Source of the DNA: Bugulina stolonifera
Taxonomy: Eukaryota; Bryozoa; Gymnolaemata; Cheilostomatida; Bugulidae
Direction: 5' to 3'
Assembly (NCBI GenBank): GCA_935421135.1
Contig: OW285189.1
Location: 6,717,072 to 6,781,071 of the forward strand
DNA length: 64,000 nt
Shown: positions 1 through 13,086 of the stretch, in pieces
Position numbering within the stretch: the stretch's first letter is position 1
Layout: every line of letters starts with the position of its first letter
Position numbers and translations under genes: made by a program
The notes under the pieces: generated by a model
Told to the model about the DNA's origin: nothing
Databases searched by the model: none
The model's input: only the letters and a program-made list of their open reading frames with translations

Positions 1-3000
1 AGCTGGAAAGAATACTTGGTTGATGTCATTTCTTGTCCACGTATTGGGAAACGTTAAGTGATACATGTGCTCTCTGTCCACTTTAACTGTAATACAGTGT
101 GCACACTCTAGAGAATTAACTGTACGCAAAGTATTATGTATGTGTATTGTACACGCAATATACATACTGTACTAGTATACTACTATAATATTATGTAAAT
201 ACATACCATCTGCACCGGATAGATTCATGTAGGGGATATCTTGAATTCCATTTACAAACAACCTACATAACACAGGAACATAATGTAAAATGTTATATTA
301 CAGTCATATTGTGATATACATGTTTTGTAATAATACACATACCACCATACTACATACATGTACTGTACATTATATTCATCTACATGTAATTGCACAATGC
401 ACATTATGTTGTTGCATGCCTACATGTACATGTATACATGTACGTTAAACAATTAGCGATACAGTCAGAGTTAGCTTCACTTGGCACTGCTTGGCATAAG
501 AGGACAACCCCCCAATATTTAAATGAATTCTGCATTACTATCACCATCATCTATGATAGTAGTCTGTCTCAACAGAAACCATTACTGACTACAAGCTACT
601 GACTACTGGATGCTAGCTACTGACTACTAGCTACTGACTACTGACTACTAGCTACTGACTACTGACTACTAGCTACTGACTACTGACTACTAGCTACTGA
701 CTACTGACTACTAGCTACTGACTACTAGCTACTGACTACTGACTGCTAGCTACTGACTACTAGCTACTGACTACTGACTACTAGCGACTCACTACTGACT
801 ACTGACTACTAGCTACTGACTACTGACTGCTAGCTACTCACTACTGAATTCTAGCTACTGACTACTCACTACTGAATGCTAGCTACTGACTACTAGTTAC
901 TGACAAGTGTTACTAACTTGTTAATGAAGGGAGTTAAAAGTTTACTGTGAGACGCAAGGTTGTGGACAGGAGGGTCAGCCTTCTGACCTATGTGTTGTGA
1001 CATGACAGCAAAGCACCGCCCAGTAATGAAAGAGTCGTAGGCAGCATCATGGAATTGAACATTACTATCGGCATGCATGTAGTCAGGGAACCCGTCAGCT
1101 ATTTCTACAACAGAACAGTATTCATTATCAATTTTGCCTCAAGATAAATGATTTCTGGCTAAAAGCTACTCATTAGTTCATTTGGTTGAACTATATGCAT
1201 CTTGTAGTATTATTACAATCATTGATGGAAAAAGGTTCCCAGTTGACAGAGAAATTATAATTATAAAGAAAACCATTAATATGGCTTGTTCACTAATCAC
1301 ATGTAGTATATGCTATTCGTGACTTTACAACTGAATTCTAAGCATAGGTCAATTTGGTCAAGAATTCTCTGACTCACTTCCATCACAAGTGCTACAAACA
1401 TCCTTTATTTTCATGCAAGAGATCTGGGTGTGCAGGTGAGCCGGGATAGCTTCTCTCTACCAAGCACAATCTCAGGCGGCTAGCCCTTTCGACCTAAGCA
1501 GAGCGACCATCTTGAATTTCTTATTAGCTTCTTACTAGGTCCAACCAAGTGTTGTAAAGACACTAGTTGTTTATTACACTATAGCCTTAGTTTAAAAGAT
1601 GCAACACCCCCTATATAACGGGAAGTGTCATGGCTTACCTATACCCACTGGCTTATAAAGAGAAGACTGTAACACTTTGTCCATTCCTTCCAGAGAATTA
1701 AACTCGATGTTATCCTTAAACAGGTAAGTAGATGACATGACTTTAGTATCTAATAACCTGTAGTTAAAGAAAACAAACAATGTCAGCAGGTAGCATGATG
1801 GTGTAGTGGTTAACTAGCTAGCCTGTGGACCTGACAGTCACTAGTCCAAGTCCCACACACTTCTATCGTGTAAAGTGAGCTCTTTAACCCTAGACACAGC
1901 CTCTAATTGGTTCAACTTATCCAAGACAAACTACAGCATGATGTAGTTAAAAGTGAATGGTGGTTCCACTGAGCAGCTACCACTGAGCAGTTTCATAGAG
2001 ACATCTACTGCACAGTAAATGTCTCTATCCCTACAATGTTCATTGATAAATATGCATTGAAAATTTCACTTTTGGGACCTCTACAGGTTAATTGCTATAG
2101 CTCAATTTTACATGCATGTTCACAGGTAGACAAGTACATGTAGGTAAATGCATATATAAATACACAGATACACATTGTAGATATGCCCTTAGTGGTAGTT
2201 TAATACTTACTTTGGGAATAATTGACTTGTCATAACTTTAAACTCATCATAGCTCTGTAAAATAAATATCATATATGACAAAATTGTATATAATATTATA
2301 CCAATATACAATGTACAATGTACATGTACATATAATATATAATAATATAAACTCTAGACAACAGGCATTTGGCAAATCATTGCATACATACTAGATAAAC
2401 ACTGCATGGGGTAATAAAACTGCAAAATAAAAATATTTAGAATCCAGTAGTTACGCTATGCTTTAAATTAAAGCAAATTGCACTATTTCTCCTACTATAG
2501 TAATCATAGGAACTCCATCCAACTTGGAGTAGTAAAGCATCACAGTCTAAACACCATATTAGTAATGCTAATAGCTGGATGAACTGATCACTGCTACGTA
2601 TTCCAAACATAATTACATATGTATGCATATAAGGCCTACCTAACAGGTTAAAAAGCACAATAGTTATTTTATGATTAAAATTAGTTACTGGTGTATAAGT
2701 CACAAGGGACGAATGCATATCAACATGCTCCTGCTAAGCGCCTTGAGTATTCATCAACTGTGTAAGAATAATCTATGCATAATCTACTTTTAGCTCAGGC
2801 TTTATTATATACATATATTGTGTAATACTACGTTGGAATTAACTGCATGGAGTTATTCTTTCATACATAACATAAGGTAAGAGAGCAGATAACTCTTACT
2901 AATGCTTACATCTGGAAGCTGAGCTAAGAACTGGGAGATGAGGTACATAACATCAAGGAGCATGTTGTGGCCCACAACCACTTTACCACTTTCCGATATC

Positions 3001-6000
3001 TCCCTCACCACTCGGGAGAAACCTACAGCATCTGATAGTTCCGCCTATAACAGAAAGCGATTTATATTTACGCTATATGAACTGTGATGATTAGTTAATA
3101 TAATGGGTATTACTCCTGCACAGGTTCTGATTGGTTAATTCCGAGTAGGCGTCACTGTTACACTGATTGTGATAGGTGGATACTCACCAGCTTCTTATCA
3201 AAGATCTCTTTCTCTTTAGCCTTTCTCTGTTCAGCATCAACTTTAGTTATTTGTATATACCGACGTTTCCCTGTACCTGCAGCCTGGAGGTGTAAAGTGT
3301 CTCCAAACCTGTTATAGCATAATAACAGTATCAGATAGTGGTACCAAGTACTAGTACAATCTCTGCAGATTCAGATTTAGATGTATTTCATTTCTCTACC
3401 ATGAGATGATAAAATTGAAATGTTACAAGTGTATCATATATGTCAATAAGAAGATAAAATCATTTATTGGCTGTAGAAATACAGCACACCCTCTGACCTA
3501 CTTGCATATAAATAAGAGCGCCAGCCAGTTGTCTCGTAATTCTCATATATAAGCATACGAGCCAAGCCTCTCACATTCTAACGATTGAGAGTTCGGAGTA
3601 AAGTAAAGGCAACTGAGACAATGCATATTATGAATTGAAATGTTGAATGCGTAAGTATAGTCTGAACTGTTCGTTCCACCATCAACCAATATGTGACACT
3701 GTTTAGCTTTAGTGACATTTTACCATCTTACAAAATATGCAGTTGCAACACGCTTGCTCTGAGCCAACGGTATATGAACACTCCAGCCATCTGCTCATAG
3801 ATAAGCACATTACTCACCGTGATTCAATTCTTTCATATATAAGTTTCCTTCTGAAGGCATGGCATGGTTCTAGATCCAACGGCTTAGCATCATTTGAGCC
3901 TACCTTTTCTATATACTTCTCTACTCGAGTTCTACAGCAGATATTGTTATTATAGTATATAAACAGTGACAAATTAGATGTAGATGTCAGTGTTCTTGCA
4001 GGTTATAATGGACTCACATGATCCCAGAGATGAATTTCTCATCTTCAGGTTTTACACTCATAGATGTTCTGTTTTTCTTCTCTTCCTCTCTCTCCATCAG
4101 TTTATCCTTGACCTTACTTTCATCGGCAGGTCGAAGGTACGGAATACCTGAGTATAGGGTAGAGTAGGCTGATATAAGCATACATAGCCTTAGCTCTCAC
4201 AGGTTATACATAACCTTAGCTCTTACGGGTTATACATATCCTTAGCTCTCACGGGTTATACATAGCCTTAGCTCTCATGGGTTATACATAGCCTTAGCTC
4301 TCACGGGTTATACATAACCTGCTCTCATCACTGCTGTGATTGAAACGAGGTGAAAAATATTCAGCAATGCTGGTAAGTTCTATCACAACGTCAATATGCA
4401 GTCAAGGGGTTGAAATAATCATAGCTAAGAACTATTAGATAATACTCATAGTTACAGCATAACTATTTTCACGTAAGCTTCATACATTTAATTATACCAA
4501 GTAGGTGACCTGCAATGAACTATCTGTCTACAATTATATAGAGTAGGTCAGCCACACCATGAGTAATTATATAGAGTAGGTATTACAGAGTAACACCATA
4601 ACATGCACATCACATTTATCTATTTACTCACCCTCTCTGAAGACTTTGTTGAAATCAAACCCATGGCTAGCTAGAAAGTTGATACAACTCGCCTGTATAA
4701 AAAGATATGAAACAACAACATAATTATCTGCATCATATATAATACATGTCCATTATACATGAGCTGATTGATCATACATGTACACTAAAAATGTAGATTG
4801 TATGCACTTCTGTTATATATTTGATTAATATGATATACAGGAAATCACCTGGCATACAAACTGTAATGAAGTGTCTATAGTTTGATCAGAGAACTTATTC
4901 TGAGGCAGCACATAGAAGTTATAAGGTTTCACTGTGTAGCTGCCGTCATCCTTCTGAAAGAACATGCTTATTCCCACTTGACACATTAGATATCCCATGT
5001 TCCCCTACAAGTATGATGTATTTGATAGCGCATGTATTAGATATCCCATGTTCCCCTACAAGTATTATGTATTTGATAGCGCATGTATTAGATATCCCAT
5101 GTTCCCCTACAAGTATTATGTATTTGATAGCGCATGTATTAGATATCCCATGTTCCCCTACAAGTATTATGTATTTGATAGCGCATGTATTAGATATCCC
5201 ATGTTCCCCTACAAGTATTATGTATTTGATAGCGCATGTATTAGATATCCCATGTTCCCCTACAAGTATTATGTATTTGATAGCGCATGTATTAGATATC
5301 CCATGTTCCCCTACAAGTATTATGTATTTGAACAAGTTGATGTGAATTAATAGTTTAATAATTCACAGTAATACTAGACACATTTTCACGATTTTATTCC
5401 TTATATTTCAATACTAGTCCTAGTATCATTGTTAGAGGAAATGATGATCAGGGGCGGATTTTCAACTTTCAGAAAGGGGGGTCTCCTGCCCACCAAGGAA
5501 ATTTATTGAGGGCGCGAAGCGCCCGAGACCAACAGCTGGGGGGTTAGGGGGCGCTGTAAGCCCTCCCAACGGGGTCCAGGGCGGAGCCCCGGCCGCCGAA
5601 GCTTTTTAGGTTTCATAGAGACCATGAAAACTTGAAACTAAGGACTAAAACATGAAGAGGATCCTTTGTGCTGGGGGATTTCAAGCCTTGGAAAAATTCT
5701 CACTCTTGGACGCTGGATGCAGAAAGTTATGCTATGAAAAACTAAAAACTGCGCTTGATAGTAATTAATAGATATGATATTAAATAATTTTTTATACAAA
5801 AATTCATACAATTAATAGTTATAACATCAACAATATTGTTTAGGCTGCATTACAAAACAATAAAATGACAACCTAAATGATTATAATTTTCAAATATTAA
5901 ATTAATAAAATGTAAATAATTATTATTTATATTAATTTAATATTTTAAAATTATAATCATTTATCAATTATATTTTAAAAAGAGAATCATTGTTGATTGT

Positions 6001-7516
6001 AAGCAACATTAGGATTATAATTCATAAGATAATCATAATGTTCATGATGTTCTGTTGTTAAATAAAAACTAAATTGGAAATTCATATATTCATAACTCTG
6101 ACTGATAGTTCCTGTTTTCCCCCAATCTGAATCTCGAATCTGGGATCTAAGAAAATTCAAATAATGTAATCATAATGAAATATTCTATTGAATATTCGTA
6201 ACTCTGAGTGATAGTATAGTTCCTCTTTTCTCCTAATCTAGGAAATTACCCAGGACAAAACAGGAAAAGAGAATTAACTTTGCTAAAATGCAAAGTGGTA
6301 CAATAAACTCTTTCTGGAAAATGTAAAGGTGATATTATTAGAATTATTTTGATTAATTTTTTAACAATCACCGATTCATTCAGTGAATTAGCCAAGCAAA
6401 CTTTGACTGTACAGTAAACAAGAATGTCTACAAGAAGTTTATTGATAGCACAATCAATTGACTTTGCTGACCTACCTGAGAGTTACATGCAGGAATATGA
6501 AACTTAAGCTATATTTACTGTGATCCTAATAAGTAACTATGGAAATCATGGCGACCTCCATAGAAAAACTTTCTAAATGGGAAAATCTTTGAATATGGCC
6601 AAAAATCAATCAATTTCAATTTTTTTTCAGCAAATAAAAGGGGGGTCGCGAGACCCTGGCGACCTACAGTAAATCCGCCCATGATGATGATACTAGAACT
6701 GGTATCGAAATATAAGAAAGAAAATCATAAAATGCGTCTAGTGTTACTGTATATTATTAAAGTACTATAGTAACATTAATGTAGTTTATAACAGATAGTC
6801 AACTAATACTAATCAGTATTTCATGCAAGTCAACATCGCATATACACAGATAGCCAGATAAATACCTTTTATTAATAATGGACGCTTTGTCGATAACTGG
6901 TTGAAGCATTTATAAAAAAAACTTCTTGTTAGAACATACATATGGAAGCACGTAGGCCTATATGAGACATCTAACAAGATCATAGACTGAGAGCATAAGA
7001 TGTGTAAAACAAACCTGCTTCATTTTTTCATACCTCTGGGCAACTGTATCAAAAGGCATAGCCTTAAAACTTTCATTGCGTATTCCTATAACAAGATAAA
7101 TACAAAGTATGTACATATGTAGCCTAATAGCCTATATATCAGATGAGACTCAATAAAGTAGGATATACCATTATCGCCTAAATATATCCCATGAAAAATA
7201 ATGTTCTAGCATTGTACAATATTCAAAGCTCGTCTTATGCGTTGCAAAGAGTAAAAACATTGTTCACGTACAATGTAAAGTATATAGCCTATGGCTAGTG
7301 TGTAACAACCAAGATACATACATATAATACATGTCACACAGACCTGCTAGCAAGCCCATTGAATCATATAGACCTATCTACATGTTGGTGGTAACATAAT
7401 ACCAGCCTAGATCTATAGCCTATTACACTTAGGCCTACCTGTAAACTCTCCATCACAGCTCATAAAATCACAGCCTCGTATATCTTCTAATATAGATTCA
7501 ATGTGCTCTTTGAAGT
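1..7516 (-). CDS. PARN: Poly(A)-specific ribonuclease PARN, 3' end beyond the window
   Basis: DEDD-family 3' exonuclease that shortens mRNA poly(A) tails. Thirteen minus-strand exons join in phase: 7439-7516, 7015-7085, 4849-4953, 4632-4692, 4018-4147, 3818-3931, 3188-3308, 2910-3044, 2211-2254, 1639-1757, 918-1104, 207-262 and 1-86, the last running off the left edge. The catalytic acidic residues are visible: DGEF in the first exon listed (D and E), [15 protein letters not shown] (third D) and [11 protein letters not shown] (fourth D). The segment [10 protein letters not shown] and the R3H-like part [15 protein letters not shown] are also family-typical. The initiator exon was not found. 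The 7516 edge is a splice acceptor, and the exon upstream should supply only a few residues. A short exon (about 18 residues in the human protein) expected between 4953 and 7015 is not visible, and that intron is full of repeats. The C-terminal RNA-binding region starts at 1-262. Identification is very secure; the exact start is not. Confidence 0.95.
590..897. repeat. Minisatellite in a PARN intron
   Basis: Imperfect tandem copies of a short motif (TACTGACTACTAGC with a TACTGAC variant) fill about 300 bp between the exons at 207-262 and 918-1104. The array ends about 20 bp from the downstream splice donor. No coding potential is credible here. Confidence 0.9.
1796..1880 (+). repeat. tRNA-like SINE head (candidate)
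   Basis: The segment GATGGTGTAGTGGTTAACTA resembles a tRNA A box, and about 45 bp further CTAGTCCAAGTCCCAC resembles a B box. Together they look like the head of a tRNA-derived SINE inside a PARN intron. No poly(A) tail or target duplication was found, so this stays a candidate. Confidence 0.4.
4175..4325. repeat. About 26-bp tandem repeat in a PARN intron
   Basis: About five and a half copies of a unit built on GGGTTATACATAGCCTTAGC, with single-base variants, lie just upstream (in gene direction) of the exon at 4018-4147. Confidence 0.85.
4985..5330. repeat. 51-bp near-perfect tandem array in a PARN intron
   Basis: Nearly seven copies of a 51-bp unit (beginning CCCATGTTCCCCTACAAGTA). Copies are identical except for one base in the first. 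Because 51 is a multiple of three and the unit lacks stops in several frames, it produces long repetitive open frames on both strands. These are not genes. The array starts about 30 bp from the exon at 4849-4953. Confidence 0.95.
5365..6749. mobile_element. Fold-back MITE, family A, copy 1 (carries a nested insertion)
   Basis: The ends are inverted copies of each other over about 60 bp: CAGTAATACTAGACACATTT on the left and, reading the right end in reverse, CAGTAACACTAGACGCATTT. Both continue through CTTATATTTC and a CTAGTATC motif. Two shorter relatives occur at 53120-53299 and 58864-59027. The central part is occupied by the nested element at 5449-6683. No protein is encoded. Confidence 0.8.
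5449..6683. mobile_element. Non-autonomous hAT-like element nested in the MITE
   Basis: The left end is CAGGGGCGGATTT and the right end is AAATCCGCCCATG, an inverted match (CAKGGGCGGATTT). It is flanked by a perfect 8-bp duplication, ATGATGAT, at 5441-5448 and 6684-6691. An 8-bp target duplication with CA...TG ends is the hAT pattern. The GC-rich subterminal parts contrast with a very AT-rich middle. No transposase frame is present. Confidence 0.75.
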
Positions 7517-9164
7517 CTACAACATTTATTATATGTACAGAACTATGTCTCCCTCCCAATAAGAGGTCATATGGAACACCATTATTATAAGCCTATTCTT
7601 TTTCCGCTCATTCGAACACAATGCAGTGGAAGCACAGTTCACCAATAGCAGCTAGTTACCACAATGTTGAATCATATCCACAATAGTAATAAAAATGCTG
7701 ACACATGACATTCAGTAGAGAATGATGTTAATCATTAAGTAGGCCTGGCCTAAACTCAGCATTGTTAAAATCTGTAGGCCTACATCACTAGGTTTACCAC
7801 ATCTTCTAAATTTTACTAAATTGCTAATAATTTCATATCAAATAAGACAATAACTATAATTACTATTACTAACTATATAATTATATAATTGCTAATAAAT
7901 CTCGATTACAATCATAAGATAATTCACATTACACACACGCCCCTATCCTATACATTATAGGCCTACATTACACATGCGCCCCTATCCTATACATTACACA
8001 TTACAAAAATATTCCATAATCTTTATATTGACCACATGGATGAGGCTAAAAAGATATAGCATAAAATTAAAAAATAAAATAATTATATCAAAATAATAAT
8101 ATAACAATTTAATTATATTCTTTTTGTATCGAAGAAAATCTAAAACATTAGCAATCATTATCGATATTGTTGAGACATTATAATATGACATTACTATTAT
8201 GTTTTTGGAGTCATCACCTCCTATCATATTATATGTGTAAAGCTAGCAGCTAGTAGCTAATAGCTTTTGGCTAGAGTAGCTTATAGCTAGTAAGCTATTA
8301 GATATATTCTTTGTATATAAACACTTCTGTTCAATATGGGTAAGTCAGATGAGATTGAGCTGTAATACAATACATATATAAACTGTTATAATAATACAAC
8401 AGATACGATAATGATTATCAACTCAATCAAACAAACTAGCTACCACCAAAGTGAAAGTCAAAGTGAAAATAAGTTATCCAGCAGTGACAAGGCGGACAGA
8501 TAAAAAATATAGACAAATCTGAATCAAGATAAATAAAAAAAGAACAGTTGGTAATACCTGTATAAATAGTGAATTATATTGTAGTTTAGTACAGTTGTAG
8601 TTAGTTGGTAGCAGATCAGTAGCAGAGTGGAGTGTAGTAAGTAGAGTTGGGTCCAAGTCGGAGTTCAAGTCAACAAGTTGAGACTGGTCATGTAGTATTA
8701 TATATTGTAATGGTGATACAGTGCTACGTAGCATATAAACAGCACAGCACATGGCACAGTACAGAGTGTCCACTGGCCGGTCCTGCAATTCCAATCTACA
8801 GTAATTGACTAATTATTGCACTGTGCATTGTATTCACTACTTACACTACACTTACACTACTTACACTGTGTGTACTTGTGACTATGCACTGTGTAATCTC
8901 ACGTACAGACAACCTAGATGTTACATTTGGTGTGCATCCTCATAGCTAACCTTGGTATACTCTAAATGCTGCTAGTAGCGCTGATGAAGTAAAAATGATA
9001 AATATGTAGACAATTGAGACTTTTTCCCATGTTGATTATACGCTGTACAAAAGTTTTATCCTCCACACTGACTCGGCAGAAACCAAGTCAAAGTCGAAAC
9101 CAAGTCAAAGTCACAAGTCATTCAAGTGTCCAAGTCATGTCAAGTCAAGTCACATTACCTGTCG
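7517..9164. other. Gene-free region upstream of PARN
   Basis: This stretch should hold the PARN promoter and first exon, but I cannot place either. It is AT-rich with scattered short repeats and a few AAGTC runs near 8640-8690 and 9080-9165. Open frames are short and resemble no family I know. Confidence 0.5.
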
Positions 9165-9890
9165 AACTACCTGTCGATGCCATTATCACGCTGGACCGCC
9201 ATAGAGGGAGGAAGGGGTGTGCCGCATATGGTTCATTGGTTAGTCAGTTAGTGGACAGTATTCATACTATTAGGGTATGTGTTTGTCAGTATTGACTGAA
9301 CAGGACTATCTAGCCTGACTGTGTGTAGTTTGTGGTTGTAGGCCGCTCAGCTAGAACTCTTGGGTTGGTTCCAATCCTCATATCTCTTATAGTCCTTGAT
9401 AAGAACCTATTGAGACACCGGTTGCTGCTTGCCCCTACCGACCGGGGGAGCCTCAAGGACTGGGAGCGGGTCTGTACCGTTTCCACTGTTGGCTGGTTCA
9501 GTAGATCATCATAGGCCTATGCCGCACTGAGCACAGGGTGTAGCTCTTCCTTGTTCAGGATCCGCAGTAGAAGTGCTACCCTGCGATTCTTTCTCCTCTG
9601 GTCTAGCGGTTGTAGCTCAAGCTTGGTCATGGCTGCCTCAACATCTCCTCGACCTTTGATGTTACAAATAAACTGTACAGCAGCGGCCTGTATCTGACTA
9701 TCTCTTCAAGGTCAGTTATATCTTTCTTACTCGATGGATCCCATGCAGCGCTGGCGTACTCCAGGTGAAGTAAACACAGGGCTTTGTAGGCAATGAGTCT
9801 TGCGCGTTCAGCACACTTTATCATACCCAGTTGTCTCCTAGCAAGCATCCAGCACCTTCTGTGCAATGTGGTTGTCGAACCTGCAGTCTG
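9165..9890 (-). mobile_element. Decayed non-LTR retrotransposon fragment (end of reverse transcriptase)
   Basis: The minus-strand frame at 9627-9866 reads ALCLLHLEYASAAWDPSSKK followed by a DLEEI segment. This is the conserved tail found just after the reverse-transcriptase palm in jockey/CR1-type LINEs. After a frameshift the homology continues through LQPLDQRRKNRRVALLLRIL at about 9560-9620. Frameshifts and stops show the copy is dead. It sits between AAGTC-repeat tracts, so it may be part of a larger compound repeat. Confidence 0.75.
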
Positions 9891-9914
9891 ACTGCAGTAT
9901 CACACCCAGGTATT

Positions 9915-10045
9915 GATGTGCAAGTCAAAGTCAAGTCAAGTCAACATGTTGGCAAGTCCAAGTCAAGTCGACTTGTGACTTGACTTGACTTGACTTGACT
10001 TGGCAAGTCAAGTCAAATCTATGACTTAGACTTAGACTTAGACCC
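9915..10045. repeat. AAGTC microsatellite with an inverted half
   Basis: Runs of (AAGTC)n switch into (GACTT)n near 9970, forming a local inverted repeat. A related AAGTC tract lies at about 9065-9165, so the LINE fragment is bracketed by the same simple repeat. Confidence 0.8.
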
Positions 10046-10544
10046 AGCTCTGGCAGTAAGGAAGATGGACTGGAATACTCTCGTCTCTAGTGTCACGTAG
10101 ACGTGGTAGTAATTAGGATATATCATATATACAATATCACTTACTTGATTTTACAATATCCATGCTACTGTTGTAAAATGAATGATATCGTACTTGACAG
10201 TGACAAATAATTGAAGAAGAATCCAAGTAGTCTCCCTGGTTGAAACTGAAATTATTTTTCTACAAAGCATGAACCTAACCAAGTTTCCTAAATTCATTTG
10301 AATACATCTAACGAGCGTCGTCGTTTATGCTCAATAAAAATAAAAGACAAGTGCTAAGGCTATTTCAAATACATTCCGTACTCGACATTGCTTTCCATAA
10401 AAAAACGGAGTTGTCCTTTCTTTTCGAGAGAGTACAACTCTGCAATTACAATGCTCAAACAATAATACGGTATTAGTACACTGTACACTATAGTACAGTG
10501 TGTACTGCATTGACACTAGATCTGTTATGTTCTTTACTATGGTC

Positions 10545-12030
10545 TCAGTCAGCAAAGGACATAATATTCCTCAAATCCTAGCCAACTCTGAACTCTTACT
10601 AAAAGAGGCATCAAACTGGTATAAAAACCATCTACTACAGCTCAACATCACTAAAACACAGTTCTGCATTTTCTCCAATAGAAATGTTAAAGAATTTTAC
10701 CACATACGCTATCAAAACATCAACATCGAGTCCCGGCACTCTATAAATGTACTAGGTGCCACCCTTGACACAGACCTCAATTTCCACACTCACGCTACTG
10801 AAATATCAACTAAAGCCAATAAGATCATTTATCTAATATCAAAACTTAAAAAATATATGAACGTTGAAGAGTCACTAAAGACCTATAAAACATTAGTCCG
10901 TCCCATATTGGAATATTGCTCAGCAATTTATTTAGAAACTACTCAAAAAACAACAGATTTAATAGAGAGAGTACAAAATAAAGCCATTAGAATAATAATA
11001 TCTGCACCCAAAAAATTTTCTATAACAAATGGCCGGTCACTTTTAAACCTACCAACACTCTATAGTCGAAGACTTTTTCTTTTTCACAAATTCACACATA
11101 AAAAATTATCAAAAAACAAAGCCTCAAAGCACATCTTGCATATTGTACAAAAATCTAACAGACATCAGCGCTCTTTACGTAGCAACTGCCTCATAATTAA
11201 ACCTTCATACAGAACCAATTATGGCAAATCAACCCTATTAAACCTTCTACATAAATTTACATTAAATAATCTTCCTTCTAAAAGTCTTTTATCCTTTACA
11301 TGAATTAATAAATATACAATCACTTAAATCCAGTTTTGGGCAATATGTCCCCTAGACCCTATTTAATAAATATCTTTCTGGATCCTATGCTGAAGTCTTT
11401 TCCTATCTTTCTCATTGACGTAGTGTGCAATCTCTTTATTCTTTCTTTCCGGTCACCCTTTCAGCTCTCAATCTTTCTACGCTGACACATATCTCTAATC
11501 TACTGCCACTATGTACATATTGTTGATAATTACTATATGCTTATTATAATATTGGCTCTGATCAGTAACAAATATGCTGATCCCTGATTTTTTTTTTTTT
11601 TTTTTTTGTATCACTATATATGTATGTGTATATATTACCTTTTTGCATTAATATAGCACCCATCTCGCTATTCTGCCCTTTTCTTTCTCCTATTATTGTA
11701 TACACATTTGGTCATTATACATGTACACTAATGTAGCACCAATCCTGTCTCTCCTTTTTACCTAAACACCTATAATCTGCTATCACTTGTACATATTTTG
11801 AATACTTGTTATCTATCTGTTATTAAATCACATTATACTATATTATTGGCTCTTGTCATAAGCAATGATATTTGCCTCCTTTTTTGTTTTTTTTGTTCTC
11901 TTTGTTTATTTATTTATTCTCTCCTATGAGTTGTATATAATACATATATATTTTTTTGTGGTCAACAAGTTACCTTTAACAAAATAATGTTATCTGTAAA
12001 CTTTTAGAAAACCCAATAAATGTAAATGTA
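10545..12030 (+). mobile_element. 5'-truncated LINE: RT C-terminus plus 3' UTR
   Basis: An open frame to 11303 encodes the end of a non-LTR reverse transcriptase. Markers are LLQLNITKTQFCIF, then VNVLGATLDTDLNFHTH-like sequence (here INVLGATLDTDLNFHTH), then TLVRPILEYCSAIY and the family-typical RVQNKAIRII. The palm catalytic motif is absent, so the copy is truncated at its 5' end. A 3' UTR of about 700 bp follows and ends in AATAAATGTAAATGTA. The same 3' UTR recurs almost unchanged at 61134-61842, indicating a recently active family. The upstream limit is approximate. Confidence 0.88.
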
Positions 12031-13086
12031 AGTATAAGAGGTAGCGTCCACCTATAACAGCTGTCTGTGTAGATTTATCAGCATCGTACCGCCTTATTAG
12101 TTATTACCTGAGCCTATGTCAGACAAGGGTGACTAGTCGTAAAGACCAGGGAGGTGTGTAGCAGTGTGCGCTTGTGTGACACAAGTTCAGCGTCTAGTGT
12201 TCAAGTAAGAGGAAGCTATATCCAGAACTGCTCCAGATACATATATGTATGTGATACTGAATTTCGGTGATGAACGGTACTGCTCCTTAGGGATGCTCGC
12301 ATCACCTAATATATAGTGCATTGTAAGTACAGTTATACAAATCTTACAGTTTGTCTCTACATGATAAGTTTCACTTATCTGACATGTTATTGTACTATTG
12401 CTAAAAGTGACTTACATGAGAATAACAAGATGAATAATGAATAACATGGAGATACATGTAATGCAGGTGTACACGTAACATATGAAAGAAGTCAGACTTG
12501 TAGTAGTATATTGGAATTTGTTTAATAAAGAACAATGGATGTGCAACTTGGACATGTGTGTGTCACTTATAAGAAAATATATATCTATTGGTGAAGTGGG
12601 TAGTCTATGTTATCGATTCAGTATCATAGAATTCTATGACCTCTTTCTACCAGTTGGTACTTTAGGAGATGTATTGTACAGTGTACATAAGATTATACAC
12701 ATGTGTGCAGCGTGTATCATGTTGAGATAATTATGCTGCATTATTATATTTCATGTAATATTATTTTAATATTCTTATAAGCAAACCATTTTATTCACTT
12801 GCTGCAGCCAATAACAAGAGAGTTAAATCTCAGTATCCAATTAGAGCATGGGTAGCTGCAGCAGCAGCATTTTATACCACACTTGCTCATTGTAAGGTTA
12901 CACATGTGTTTGTTATAGTGCTACAAAGGGGCATACTATTCTAACACAGAATGATTACACCACATAGTTGATTGCACTACTACATTGGTCTACACATACA
13001 AAACATAATATAATACACATCCACACTCCAGTTGAACTGTATCACATGTGCACAAGGTCGTGTAGTTTATTGGGTTACTTGCAACT
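12031..13086. other. Intergenic, upstream of the FAM167 homologue
   Basis: I see no gene. The stretch ends at the FAM167 start codon and must hold its promoter. No convincing TATA box or other motif stands out. Confidence 0.5.

Noticed and set aside
600..900. Possible CRISPR-like array of repeats
   Set aside because: There are no unique spacers between conserved repeats. It is a plain minisatellite in an animal intron.
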